A DNA stretch of 64,000 nucleotides from Symsagittifera roscoffensis. Lineage: Eukaryota > Xenacoelomorpha > Acoela > Convolutidae. Shown piece by piece: positions 53,140-64,000 of the stretch. The notes below the pieces were generated by a model. That model had not been told where the DNA came from and ran no database searches. It was given only the letters and a program-made list of their open reading frames with translations. The stretch lies in the NCBI RefSeq assembly GCF_963678635.1, contig NC_087069.1, positions 47,510,276 to 47,574,275 on the forward strand, read 5' to 3'. Every line of letters begins with the position of its first letter. The stretch's first letter is position 1. The position numbers and the translations under genes are program-made.

Positions 53140-54870
53140 CTACTCGGGCTGTTTTTTTTCTTCAGGCAAATGTCGACTTTTCGTGTAGCCATTTTTGACG
53201 CAATTTTATTAAATATCATTCAAAAAGTGTTGTTCTCCTGAGCATAAGTTTGAAAACATATTTAACCGGTGATCATTTTTCGTAAAGTTACCGGAATTAA
53301 AGATTGCCATTTTGGGACAACTATTGCGCGATATATTTCGCGCTATCAATGCGTAAGCGCAGTTTTAATCCATCTTAACAATTGTTCCAACGAGTTTTCT
53401 TCCTAAGCAGTTTCTTTTTCAAACAGTGTACTTAATTTATAAATTAATGTTTTTTAACAAACAATCTTTGCTTTTACTGTTTTTGTGCATCTTTAAAAAA
53501 CCTAATGTTTCAGTGCAGTTAGTACCAGTTTTTGTCGTGAAAACCTAAAATTTTGAGAAATACAACGCAGTAGTTTTCTTAGCTTCTTTCGGCTCACATA
53601 AGAAAAATTTTCTAAAATAGAAATCATGAACGTAGTTCGGACTCTTATATAGATTGTGATGGTTCTTTTTTCGTTTTTTTTGCAAAAGTCTTAACATGCT
53701 CTAATAACAAAAGCAGTGCATTCGTATTTATATAGCTATGATTTTATGTTTATACGTACCTTTTGAGTTCGATTAAAAATTGATTAGCTAGAAAGCAGGC
53801 AAGTAGCACTATCCGATTATAAAAAATGAAATGGCGCGAAAAAAAACCGCGACATCGATTTTTAGTTTCGAAAAGGGAGTTTATTTTATAAATAATTTTC
53901 CTTCTTCTCTAGTTTTCTGAAATTGCAATTATTGTATCAAAAAGTTGACAACAATAATTTGCCATTGAACTTCAAAGCGCGTTAAGGCCACATTTTTTGT
54001 ATGAATTTCCGACCTGTAGTTTTTTTTTCAAAACTGAAGTAATTTTTTGTTTCTGAGCGTTCATTGACTCTTTCCAAATGTATGTTAGCTATGCTTGCAA
54101 TTTTGTTGCTAACATTTTGTGAGCAAAAATTTTTTGATCTAAAATGACAAAAAATATTTAATAAATGCAATACTTGTATAGTTTTGTTTTCGAATTTATT
54201 CACAACTTTCATTGTTTTTTCAAACAACAAAACCATTTTTCCTCACCAAAACATTGATCGAATTACCCCCACTTGTGCTTCAGTTTCTTCAGTACAGTTT
54301 TGTACCGTTTTTACTAGATTGCATTTACTCATCAAGCATGAAAAAACTGTTTTCGATATGTGCTACTCAGATGCTTAAGAATCATTGCTCCGATTTTCGT
54401 TACAAAAGTAACGGAATATTTGTGCTTGCGGTGGTTTTTTTGTTCTGACAAACTTCGATTTTTCAACTAGCCAATTTTGACAATTTTTTTTAACATCATT
54501 CAAAGGAATTTGTTGTTCTGAGCTTATACTTGAAAAAATTGTTCACCTCTGATTATTTTTCGAAAAGTTAAGGGGGTTTAAGGATTGCCATCTCGTGCGA
54601 TTAACGGTTGGCGGAAATCAAATCCGTCCTAGAAATTGTTCCAGACTGATTGATGGAAGCTTTTTTCCTACAATTGATTTGTTGCTAGGAGCGAATTCTA
54701 TCACTGTACTTTATATAGCAATGGGGGATGGCTTCTACAAAAAATTATCATTTGTTTCGGGAAAAAAAAAGTTTTTTTTTCTCATTTTTTTTTCAATTAA
54801 TTAATGCTGTTCATGCTATTACTGCTACATTGACCTTAAAAAGCAGTAAGGACTTTCAAGTTTTTGGAAG
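53140..54870. repeat. Foldback repeat family, copy 3
   Basis: 53,150-53,400 carries the arm motifs GCGCGATATATTTCGCGC and TAATCCATCTTA. 53,400-54,300 follows 17,150-18,010 block by block, including TTCAAAGCGCGTTAAGGCCA and GAGCGTTCATTGACTCTTTC. 54,370-54,850 repeats the arm in the same orientation. Diverged and rearranged relative to copies 1 and 2. Confidence 0.55.
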
Positions 54871-54879
54871 CCGTTGAAA

Positions 54880-57800
54880 AAATTAAATCGCTATTTTTTC
54901 GAGCGTCATAATTTAAAACCTGACTTTTTCGAGGGTCACTTTTTTGAGGGACAAAGTTTTAGGCGTATCCGCTTATACAGGGCAGCTTCCCTCGAATCTT
55001 TCTCTCTGCTGAAACCAAAAACTCGGACTTGGGAGGATAGTTTTCAAAAAAGTCAAGAAGTTTCAAAAAATGGTAGAAAAATCAAAAGTTTGACTTTGCC
55101 GAGCATCATAACATTTTGTGTGCAGAAATTTCGCTCTAACCGCTTATGCAGAGGAGTTTTTCACAAACTGTTTTAACCACTCAGCCCAAAAACTCAGATT
55201 AGGAAGAGTGTTTAATGAGGAAACCATGCAAATCCAAAAATATGGGTCAAAAATTGCTACCAAATTTTTCGAAGGCTGTAGAAAGCGGGTTTAGCAAAGA
55301 AGAGTCATACAGGCATACAAACGATTGGGCGGAGTTCACATTAGTATTACTTTTTTGAAAACCGGTTCAGTCATTTTTGAAAAAAGTGACATTTTTAAAA
55401 AACTGAAAAAATTTTTTCATAGCGTCTCAAAAAAAAACCCGATCCCATACATCTTCATAATACCTGTTTTTATCACCCAGGATTTTTGAACAAAAAATCA
55501 TAAAATCCAAAGTTTGATTTCTCCAAGTGCCATAAACTTTGTACAAAACCTTGTGCGTATAAAACAATGCAGGAGGCAAGCTCAACCCATTCTACCTATT
55601 GAAACCAAAGTATCAGATTTGTGACAGTAATTTTTTTCAGAAAAATCAAAAAGTGTGAAGAAAAGGTCACAAAGTCACAAGAATGTCTTTTGTGAGGGTC
55701 ATAACTTTTGTTCTGATAAAATTTGGAATTCGCCAATAAAACATGGGGGTTTCCCACAATTCGTTGTTTCTTTTAAAATCAAAACTTTCTTTGATCTCAC
55801 GTTTGAGAAAAGTCAAAAAGCTTTAAAAATGATCGAAAACTCTAACTTTTGACTTTTCCGAGGGTCAGTTTTTTTGTAGAATAAAATGGACGTACCCCTA
55901 CAGCCAGAGTAACATGATTTAACCCTTTCTAGCTATTGAAACCAAAATCTCAGATTTGGGAGGGTAGTTATCGAGAAAAATCAAAAATATTGGAAAACCT
56001 GTCAAAAAATCACAAATATGACCTTTCCGAGAGTAGTAATTTTACATTACGAGGCCAAGCTTTCCAAGGGATTGGCGCAAAGTTTAGTGCATGTGTGTCT
56101 CTGGATTCTAGAGACCAGTTTTAACTATTTTAAACTTTGTCGGAACAATCAAAGGAAATGAAAGAACAAGAAAAACAAGGAGAGCGAACTTGTTATGGAA
56201 TCCGCTTTTATTTCACAAAATGCCCAGTTTGGCATCATAATGCTGGTGTATAAATATCTGGCTTAACCGCTTATGCAGGGGAGCTTCCCACAATCCCTTC
56301 TACCTGTTGACACCAAAATCTCAGATTTGGTAGAGTAGTTTTTGAGAATGATCAAAAGATTTTAAAAATTGGTCAAAAAATTTAAACTTCTACATTTCCG
56401 AGTGTCTGTACTTTTTGCGAAGAAAATTGTGGTCGTAAACGTTTATGCAGAAAAATTTCTCGCATTCTGCTTTATGCATTGAACCCAAAATCTCAGATTT
56501 GCGCGGTTTGTTTTTGAGAAAATGTAGAAAATCTAACAAAAAATTAAGTTAAAAATTCTCCTCACACACTTTTCCGAAGGCTGTAGAGAGTAGCTAGTGT
56601 GAAAACTGAGACTATGGAGTTTTGCTGCAGTGTAGTAGTTGACGTGTAAGAAATGAAAAAAATTTCCAAAGCATCTTAAAAAATAATAAGAAGAAAATGG
56701 TGCCACATTTTTATTATCTTTGTATTATCTTTTCTGGAGGTACCTTGTTGAAAGTTTTTGAATTTTTTTTATAGAGAGCAAAATGGCTATTTTAAAAAAC
56801 ACGAAAATTGATCATCACCTAAAAATTTAATTTTTGCTGTTATAAAACTAGTAGAAAGAAATTTTTTGAGAATTTGGGTTTTTCCTACAGACTAAACTTC
56901 TTTATTAGAAAATTTAACCTCACACCTTATACGAGGGAGCTTATTTCTTTTTCTGCAAAAAAAAAACAGTCAAATAATCTGATTTTTGGTTTTTCCGAGA
57001 GCAAGAATTTTGCGTGCAAAAGATATGGTCGTATCTGGTGATACAGGGGAGCTTAAAACCTATTGAAACCAAAATCTCAGATTTGCAAAAGTAGTTTTCG
57101 AGAAACGTCAAATTTTAAAACAACCGGTCAAAAAGTCTCAAATACGACATATCAGTGGTTCATAACTTTTTTCGTTGTGAAATTTGACTCCTGAGCCACT
57201 ACAGCATTCTGACTCAGCCACTACAGCATTCCGTATTCTTAACTTAAATCAAAACCTTAGGTTTCAGAGAAAAGTTCTCGAAAAAAATCGAAAACAGTCT
57301 TCAAATCACAAAATTTTAAGAGCAAAAATTTTTTAAAGGGACGCATCGAAATTAAATGAAAAAAAAAATTAAAAAAATCTCAGATGTGGGAGGGTAATTT
57401 TGAAAAAAAATTCAAAACGTATAAAAAAAACGGTCATAAAAACGAAAACTTGACTTTTCCGATGGTCGCAAGTTTAAGAGTTAAAAGTTTGGGCGTAATC
57501 GTTCAAATAGTAGAGCTTCCCATAACACGTTCAACCAATTGGAACCAAAATCTCAGATTTGCAATCGCAGTTTTCGACAAAAGTCAAAAGCCTTCAAAAA
57601 TGGCCAAAAATCGAAAATTGACTTTTCCGTAACTTTTGTTGCAAGCATTTTTGAAATTAAATGCTTATTCAGGGGAGCTTTCCTCAAGATATTCTTCCCA
57701 CTGCAACCAAATTCTCGGAAAAAAGTCATAATTTTTCAAAAGACTTTTCCGAGGCCATTACGTTTTGGTGTGAAAAAAATTTTGGTCTCATGCAGAGGAG

Positions 57801-58010
57801 CTTCCAAAACCCATTCAAATTTCAGATTTTCGAGATAAGTCAATGTTTCAGAAACGCTCAAAAAATCAAAAAGTTGACTTCTCTGAGTGCCATAAATTTT
57901 TTTGCACAAAAATTGGGCATAGCTGCTTATGCATTGGAGCTTCCTACAACTTGTTCTATCCAATGAACCCTAAATCTCATTACAATTGGGTAAAAATACC
58001 CCACGCCCTT
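54880..58010. repeat. Diverged satellite array, about 170-bp unit
   Basis: About 13 units are marked by ACCAAAATCTCAGATTTG (55,010; 55,605; 55,936; 56,310; 56,476; 57,063; 57,543 and weaker ones). Each is followed by AGTTTTCGAGAAAAGTCAAA, GACTTTTCCGAGGGTC, CATAACTTTTGTG and CGCTTATGCAGGGGAGCTTC. A second landmark, GAAGGCTGTAGA, occurs near 55,270, 56,577 and 58,015, suggesting a higher-order unit of about 1.3-1.4 kb. A MITE is inserted at 56,046. No coding frame. Confidence 0.75.
56046..56241. mobile_element. MITE, 'GAGGCCAAACT' family, inside the satellite
   Basis: Starts ATTACGAGGCCAAGCTTTCC and ends CCCAGTTTGGCATCATAAT. The interior has GGAGAGCGAACTTGTTATGG like the 3,400 copy. Satellite sequence continues on both sides. 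Confidence 0.75.
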
Positions 58011-59510
58011 TTTTGAAGGCTGTAGAATGTGTGGTAAGGTAAAAAAGACTAGGATCTATGCAGACAGACAGGATAACAATTTTCCAAATCTGCTCAAAAG
58101 TTAAATAGATCAAAAACCCGTTCCCATAAATTTAAACCCGTTCACTTAACAAAGCTATATTGAAAAAAAACTCACGATCGGTGCTTCGACTGAATCAGAA
58201 ATATGCTATAGAAGAGTTTTAAAAAATTGTATTTTGTAACTGGATTGGTTAGATGGTAACTTGAAACTATATCAACAACTAAAACTCAACAATTCAACAA
58301 CAACCAAAATTGCCTCAGTTATTTTTTTTCGGATGCCTCTAAAATGTTAGACAAATTGCCGAGACAAATTTTTTATTTCTACTATATCCTGTGCTGCGTA
58401 TATGTTTTTTTTCCAGATTACTTCTAGCCAGTTATCCAGATAATTTTTTCTGATGCCTCCGACTTGTACGGACCACAGATTCGAAGGAAAACATCTGCCA
58501 CGAAAAATTGTCTATCTTTTCTATATCCTATGGTGTAATAGTCATCAGGACACGATGCCAGATCACCTCTATCTTTGTCTCTGTTTAGGTTTTTCTTACT
58601 TTCACCTGCACATTTTGGCTAAAACAAACACAAATATAGATTGCAATTGTTTCCTACTGAATTTTTTTGTTCCACTACTTCGTTTTCGTTAGCACCCTTC
58701 TGATTTATGTTCTGCAATTGATTTTACAAAACTTTGTTTTGAAGGAACTTGCGATTCTCAATGGAAACTGCAGAAGATAATAAGAAAGATTTTTGCAAAA
58801 TTCGGGCCCAAAAAATACCACAAAACCGATCTGGCTTTTTTCGTCAACCAAAAGTTACCCCAAAAACACCGGACCAATTGCTGATAAGGCTATACCAAAG
58901 TGAGCCTCTTATGTAGCCAAAGAAGGTTTAAGAAGGGCATCATCTCTGAAATTTTGAGCAAAGCGTTTTAAGTTTTCAAATTAAAAATTGGTATTTTATT
59001 TAGTAAAAATGACATTTTTTGGCTATCAAATGAAAGCAAATTTGTCTAAGCTAATTTTGAAAGGTTATACTTTTTTATACATTCTATGGCTACAAAAGAG
59101 TCTTACTTTGACATCGTTTCATCAAAAATTTATTTGTGGTGGTCCATTGTTTGTGGTGTAAGATTTGATTGACAAAACTATAAAAATAGTCGGGTTTGGG
59201 GCAAAAGTTTATTCCAGAAAATTGCGAAATAAATTGCTAAATATCTTTTTCTGCTGATATTTTCAGGCAAATATTTTTTTTACAAATTTATTGCAGACAG
59301 GAGTGATATTAGGGGTGGTGGGTATCGACCTTCTCACCACCAAAGGTCGCCAACCTGAAACGGGCTTTACCTAATTATTACCTAATTTACCTAGTTATTT
59401 CAAGAAATTGAGCATGTCAGAAAATGAAGGAGTCCAGGAGATATGAAAAGAGTCCAGTGAACAAAGTTGCTTACAGGGAAAAAAGTATAGTACCCGATTG
59501 CAATAACCTT
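58011..59510. other. Noncoding, with a short tandem duplication
   Basis: 58,320-58,430 and 58,438-58,570 are diverged copies of one segment (TTTTTTCxGATGCCTC…CTATATCCT). No gene or RNA recognised. Confidence 0.35.
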
Positions 59511-59728
59511 GCTTATTGCAAGGATAACTAAACCTAAGAAACGCAATTTTCCGAAAACTTAATTTCTCAAAAACAAATTTTTGCGCTAAAACCTTTGCTC
59601 AAACAAAATCTTCATGATGTTTTTGGAGAGGACGGGAAATCAATTCCATCGACTTAAAAAATATATCAAAACCAACGAAAACTTTTGAAAATTTGCCCCC
59701 CGTCTCGAGAAATTCCTGGATCCGACCT
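59510..59728. mobile_element. Diverged hAT MITE copy
   Basis: AACGCAATTTTCC…GGAGAGGACGGGAAATCAAT…TCGACTTAAAAAATAT…CCCCGTCTCGAGAAATTCC…TGGATCCGACCTG follows the right half of the 15,983-16,354 element. The end GATCCGACCTG is a decayed GATCCGCCCCTG. Confidence 0.6.
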
Positions 59729-60137
59729 GAACAACATCAAGTTTTATTTCTAGCATCGAGCTCAGGCAATCAATATTTTTCAGATGCTATGAAATACAAA
59801 AACCTATATTATTATCTTGAGCATCTATTGTATTTAAGTGCTTGATTGTACTTTTATGAAACTCAACACATAAAACAAGCGTTTCCTAGTGGTAAAAAAC
59901 CGCTGCTCTCAGAATTATAAAATACTTTCTAAATGAGACAACATCCATAACAGCTGTAAGATTTAATCTGATTGACAGTCAAGGATAAGTGTTCAATTAC
60001 AGCAGATAAAATACGTTCTGCTCAATTGTTCGTTAAAACTTGAACACAAAAAGCTCTTTTCCAATTTCCCGCTCTTGTTATTTTTTCTGACGTTCAATAT
60101 TAAAAAGCCAAATAATTTTTTTTCATGTTACAAACTG

Positions 60138-60452
60138 GGCTCTTTTCCAGTTTCCGCCACGTTTTCAAAATACCGAGTTTTATGTTTGTTTTACGTGTTA
60201 TTACGGCTAAACGCGTGATGTTGCGCTGTGAAGTATGAAAAACAAATCTGTTCAGAATTGTCGATTTGTTCACCACACATTATGACAACGTTAAATTGAC
60301 TTTTCAAAATTGCATCAAAATGTTTCAGCGTGAACAGGTGAACAAACTTCTACAACATTAATTACTTACAAAATGCCGTGTGTACAATTTTTGAACAGTT
60401 GTAATTTAAACTTTGTTATTTCACGAGTGGGATGGGGAACTGGAAAAGAGCC
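60138..60452. mobile_element. MITE, 'GGCTCTTTTCC' family, full copy
   Basis: Ends are GGCTCTTTTCCAGTTTCC and GGAACTGGAAAAGAGCC. The interior has TTACGGCTAAACGCGTGATG, CAGAATTGTCGATTTGTTCA and GTGAACAGGTGAACAAA. It ends just downstream of the small peptide gene. Confidence 0.75.
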
Positions 60453-60471
60453 AGAAGAAAAACTAGATGTA

Positions 60472-60675
60472 TTATATCAATAGATTGAACAGACAAACCC
60501 TCTTGCATTTATTGCACCTGGCTCTCCGTCCACACATGTAATACGGGGGTGCAACTTCTTGCTCTCTTTTCGCTCCTTCATCTATATCTGCTGCTGCCGA
60601 TGAGTCATTTGGAATAAAAGTGATCAAGACGAACAAAAGCAAGATTGCACTAGGCAGCCACAATTTGCCTTGCAT
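60472..60675 (-). CDS. Small secreted cysteine-rich peptide
   Basis: A 67-residue frame starting at ATG 60,675. It has an N-terminal signal peptide (LWLPSAILLLFVLITF), a short acidic pro-region with a KR site (DIDEGAKR) and a mature part ending MCGRRARCNKCKRVC, i.e. C-x5-C-x2-C-x3-C with many arginines and lysines. This is the layout of a processed secreted peptide (antimicrobial or signalling). A GTTTGT donor-like site at 60,498-60,493 could end the exon after KCKR, so a further exon is possible. The spacing is vaguely like plant EPF-type peptides but does not match them. No family recognised. Confidence 0.5.
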   Translation of the reverse strand: MQGKLWLPSAILLLFVLITFIPNDSSAAADIDEGAKREQEVAPPYYMCGRRARCNKCKRVCLFNLLI

Positions 60676-60699
60676 TATTTGTTTCAATTGTTCACACCC

Positions 60700-61135
60700 C
60701 TAAAGTATACTTAAGTCTACACCTACCAAGGCTCTTCTTGCTTCCCCCATCTGATATAAGCTACCAATTTTATGGTGTAACGAGAGGGTTTTAAAAGGTC
60801 GAGTATACGGCGAATTATGTTTGACTTGGCATAATTAGTCGGCACAGAAAAAATTCGTAAAACTATTTCTGGAATCTTTCAGGTACCCGGGATGATCTCC
60901 GGAGACCAAAAATGCTTATCAAACAATTCCATAAACTAAGCCTATGAAAAAAATCCTACAAATTTAATATATTTTCCAAAACTGATGTCATTGAATTTTC
61001 TTGTTTCGAGAACATTTTTCCAGTTTTGGCATGAAATTCGGTGTATTGTACTAAATAAAAAAGAAAAACTTTTTACCAAAAAAAATGCTAATTATACAAT
61101 TTCTAAACATGGAATTTGTATGACTAATATTTTTT
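60700..61135. other. Upstream region of the peptide gene, nothing firm
   Basis: The segment upstream on the minus strand has no clear TATA box or other promoter element that I can assign; otherwise AT-rich. Confidence 0.3.
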
Positions 61136-61338
61136 GGCTCTTTTCCAGTTTCTCCCACCCCCCCCCCCTTATCTAACGTCGTCAGAATGCAAGGAAGTTT
61201 GGCGTAGTGAACAAATCGACAATTCTGAACAGATTAGTTCTTCATACTTTGCAGCGTAAAATCACGCATTTAGCCGTGATAACACGTAAAACAAATTTAA
61301 AACTCGGTATTTTGAAGAAGGGAAACTGGAAAAGAGCC
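61136..61338. mobile_element. MITE, 'GGCTCTTTTCC' family, half-length reverse copy
   Basis: Starts GGCTCTTTTCCAGTTTCTCC, carries a poly-C run, and ends GGGAAACTGGAAAAGAGCC. The interior is the reverse of the left half of the 60,138-60,452 copy (AACAAATCGACAATTCTGAA). Confidence 0.7.
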
Positions 61339-61409
61339 GTATAACGTAGTCCTGGATACACTAATAATGGATTTTTCCTTTTTCGCTTAATAACTTTTTT
61401 TAAAAACAA

Positions 61410-61830
61410 TTAAAACTCCTCTTTTTTTGTATGGCTTGTTTATCTATGCCTTGATCAATGTCTGCTTATTTAAAAAAATCAAATTTTAAAAGTAAAAATC
61501 GTTTGCCAAAATTTAAAAATTTGATTTTGTCATTACATTATTTGTGAGAATGAATTCAGACATTTGAGGCCGTTTCCAATGCAATTTCAATGACAGACGG
61601 TCAAGCCTTTGGTTACTCTACGTTTGGGTATCAAGGTTTTTGTCACTTGTGTTCGATTACGAAAACCTTTGATACCACATATATGAAAAATCACTAATCA
61701 TAGACCTTTCATGCGTTTTTCTGTTCTTATGGAACTGCGTGAAAAAAGTATGACTAGCACTTTTCCATATAAGAAAATCGTATGAATAGCATTTTTGGTC
61801 AGCCCGTGTGACGAGATATATAAACAGTCC
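61410..61830 (+). repeat. Dispersed repeat, partner of 13,930-14,360
   Basis: Contains TATGCCTTGATCAATGTCTG and, further on, GGTTACTCTACGTTTGGGTA, in the order seen on the minus strand at 14 kb. The distal part (61,680-61,800) also matches 47,130-47,260. Confidence 0.5.
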
Positions 61831-62317
61831 ATATTTAAAACTATTTTAAATTGTAGCCCTATTTGATTTTTTCGTCTATCTTTGTACATAAATAGCATAA
61901 ATGCTCTTTTACCTTCACCCGCATCTACAAATTTTACTTATATTACACAGAACCTATAGAATAACTAGATCATGACATACGTATTTGGTTTTCTTGGTCA
62001 ACCTCTAAATTGCTTGTACAGATTAAAATAGACGCTCAATGGGCGGGAGGAAAGCCAATGTATGTTTGAATTTCTAGCTTTGATGCAAATCAAAATGATG
62101 TAACTATTTTCGTTTTATCAGTTGTTGATAAATTTTTGGTTCTTTTCCCGCTTCCGCCTCTTTTCCAGTCCCCCCTGTCAAATTCATTTTTGAAAAGCTT
62201 AGTTAACGTTGTCATTTGGCGATGAATTTGGCGTGGCGAACAAATCGACAATTTGGAACAGATTTGTTTATAATGCTTCTTATTGTAAAATCCCTAATAA
62301 CATAAATAAAATTTTCA

Positions 62318-62475
62318 GCGGATTCGGCAACAAGGACTCTCCTTTTGTTTTTTCATTTCCCTTGATCGTTCGGACAAAATGTTTAACATGTTTAAAAAAC
62401 TGTCTCTGGAATCCAGGAGCATACAGACACAAAGATGTGCGCCTATCCAGTGCACCGTTTGGCCTCATAATGGTG
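62318..62475. mobile_element. MITE fragment, 'GAGGCCAAACT' family
   Basis: GGATTCGGCAACAAGGAC…GCACCGTTTGGCCTCATAAT, with the right end intact and the left end not found. Confidence 0.6.
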
Positions 62476-62503
62476 GGGGGAAGTCTTTTTAAAATGATTT
62501 TTC

Positions 62504-62711
62504 GGCTCTTTTTTCTGCCCCCCCCCCCACCTGCAAATGTTTTAGATAAAATTTTCTGGACACATTGTCAAATTGATGTCACGTTTGGCATACGGACTAA
62601 ATAGGCCACTAGAAACATATTTGGTCTTCATACTCAACCTTGTAAAACCACTCCTCGTTACACCATGAAATCGATGCTTATGTGAGGTTGGGGGTAAAAA
62701 GAAAAAGAGCC
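62504..62711. mobile_element. MITE, 'CCCCACCTG' family
   Basis: Starts GGCTCTTTTTTCTGCC and has a poly-C run before ACCTGCAAATG. It ends GAGGTTGGGGG, then AAAAAGAGCC. The interior matches the 4,401 copy (CATACGGACTAAATAGGCC; CAACCTTGTAAAACC). Confidence 0.7.
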
Positions 62712-62918
62712 GATTTTTCATTTTATGAACTGTTATCAAAACGTGTCACCGTGAACAGGTGAACAAATTGTTACAACATTTCTTAGATGAAAACTGCCGT
62801 GTGAATAATTGCTGAACAGTTCTGTTTTTTAATTTTACGAGAGGGTTAGGAAACTGGAAAAGAGCAAAATTTTTAAATTAATTTAAATTAGCAAAAGTAC
62901 ACTAATTCTACTATTCTC

Positions 62919-63113
62919 GGCTCCTTTATTTTTTCCCCACCTGTTCACATTAAAATTACTGTTCACACTGTCTGACTGACATGAAAATTGACATACGGAC
63001 TAATTAGGTTATTAAAAACAAATTAGCGATTCGGGATTCATAATTAACCTTGTAAAACCTCTCAGACCATAAAATTCAAGTTTGTGTGAGGTGGGGGAAA
63101 AGGAAAAGCAGCC
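62919..63113. mobile_element. MITE, 'CCCCACCTG' family
   Basis: Starts GGCTCCTTTATTTTTTCC, then CCACCTG. It ends GAGGTGGGGGAAAAGG, then AAAAGCAGCC. Interior as in the other copies (TGACATACGGACTAATTAGG). Confidence 0.7.
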
Positions 63114-63194
63114 CTAATCTTTCTTAGTGTTCACCAGCAAACTCAATTGTCATCCTTGATGCTGCCAGTAGAAACTAACAGAGAATGCTAGTAA

Positions 63195-63530
63195 AATGTA
63201 CACGCTAAAACTGTTGAGATAAGAAGGTGCTCATCTTAACATTACCTCAAGCCACTTCAACTACTACTCTAAATTACCTCAAGTTTACCATAAAAATTGT
63301 GGGGAATTACCTTAAGTTTTACCTCAAGTCACCTCGAGTTTACTTGAAAAAGTTACCTTAACTATGCAGGTAAAACAACTACAGCCACCTAAACTTTTAC
63401 TTTATCTAAAGCCACCTAAACTTTTACTTTAAAGTAATTTTAAGGTAGGTTGGAGGTAAAATTTACCGTAACAATAAATTACCGTAATTGATTTAAGGTA
63501 ACCATACCTCATATTTTAAAGTGTGTTTTC
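63195..63530. repeat. ACCT-rich strand-skewed element
   Basis: The plus strand repeats TTACCTCAAG, GCCACCTAAACTTTTAC and, at the right, AAGGTAGGTTGGAGGTAAA. The ends ACACGCTAAAAC and TTTTAAAGTGTG are weak inverted repeats. It resembles the palindromic MITE at 15,146 in its AAGGTAA/TTACCTT words. Confidence 0.45.
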
Positions 63531-63604
63531 GCGTCCTCAATTTAAAAATTTTTTTGTTAAAATAAAAATCGTAAGAACGCTTGTAGTTTTTATCGTAAAA
63601 AAAT

Positions 63605-63816
63605 TGCGGCTTTTTTCCATTTTGCTTCTACTGTTTATGATTCGATACTTGTTTCTAATTTACGTAATTTTGGAGCTAAATGCGTGATGTTACAATGCAA
63701 GAAATGAAATTTTTTAACCAATTCAGTTAAATTGATGCGGAATTTTATGGCATTATGTTAGTGTTTGAAATGATTTCAACCTTGTAATATCAAGATGGGG
63801 AAAGAAAAGGAGCCAA
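63605..63816. mobile_element. Diverged MITE, 'GGCTCTTTTCC' family
   Basis: Starts GCGGCTTTTTTCCATTTTGC and ends GGGGAAAGAAAAGGAGCC. The interior has GAGCTAAATGCGTGATGTTA like the 60,138 copy. Confidence 0.5.
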
Positions 63817-64000
63817 AACTACGTTTCAAATACTTGCGCATTTTATTGAACTCGAAATATTGAACTCGAAATACTGCTTTTGCGCAGCTTATTGAACTCG
63901 AAATTGACGCTCTTTTATGCTTTTCCCCCAATTCTCAAATATTTAGTTGTTTGACGTCTTATTATGACTGCATGCGTAATTTTAAGATTTAAGTTTCTGA

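Larger units (their letters stand above)
62130..62870. mobile_element. MITE 'GGCTCTTTTCC' copy split by two other MITEs
   Basis: The left part (about 62,130-62,315) matches 61,136-61,300. The right part (62,712-62,866) matches 60,320-60,452 and ends GGAAACTGGAAAAGAGC. Between them lie a 'GAGGCCAAACT' fragment (62,318-62,475) and a 'CCCCACCTG' MITE (62,504-62,711). The nesting gives relative ages: the outer element is older than the two inside it. Confidence 0.6.

Noticed and set aside
54880-58010. Short open frames within the satellite array
   Set aside because: They follow the repeat unit, shift between units and carry no domain.
60472-60675. EPF/EPFL plant-type peptide
   Set aside because: Cysteine spacing differs (C-x5-C-x2-C-x3-C) and the rest of the window looks animal.

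Overview
The window looks like nuclear DNA of a small-genome animal, most likely a nematode. It is AT-rich, introns follow GT-AG, acceptors are the short U-rich TTTTCAG/TTTTAG type, donors are GTAAGT or GTTTGA, and the noncoding DNA is full of small inverted-repeat elements. The organism call is inference. I saw no rRNA, tRNA or CRISPR array.

Left part (1-17 kb): one plus-strand host gene can be followed through phase-matched exons from 9,514 to 12,776, with two likely upstream exons at 7,131 and 1,077. It is a signal-peptide-peptidase-like (SPPL2-type) membrane protein. All three hallmark protease motifs are replaced, so it looks like a pseudoprotease. A second plus-strand gene of unknown function ends at 16,874. 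A 372-bp hAT-type MITE sits in one of its introns, and that MITE's target-site duplication forms the splice acceptor.

Middle (17-47 kb): a large palindromic (foldback) repeat family is interrupted by a very large, young LTR element of the Ty3/gypsy (Metaviridae) class, coded on the minus strand. Its 866-bp LTRs end in TG/CA. The internal region is about 22.8 kb, several times the usual size. From its 5' side it holds a 2.7-kb leader with repeated, covarying RNA-like stem structures; gag-like frames; a protease-RT-RNase H frame; integrase; a TARG1-like macrodomain; and then five tightly packed cargo frames, one with an SGNH/GDSL hydrolase domain. It looks close to whole, with perhaps one or two breaks or rearrangements. 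The right LTR lies in a repeated copy of the left flank. That may be a real duplication or a merge of two haplotypes in assembly.

Right part (47-64 kb): mostly repeats. There are two adjacent minisatellites (21 and 30 bp units), another foldback copy, a roughly 170-bp-unit satellite array carrying a MITE insertion, a second hAT MITE, and a dense nest of MITEs near 60-63.8 kb. Gene-like pieces are a small minus-strand secreted cysteine-rich peptide at 60.5 kb and a cysteine-rich terminal exon near 47.5 kb.

The most unusual content is the giant LTR element with macrodomain, SGNH cargo and structured leader, followed by the SPPL2-like pseudoprotease and the MITE-supplied splice site.
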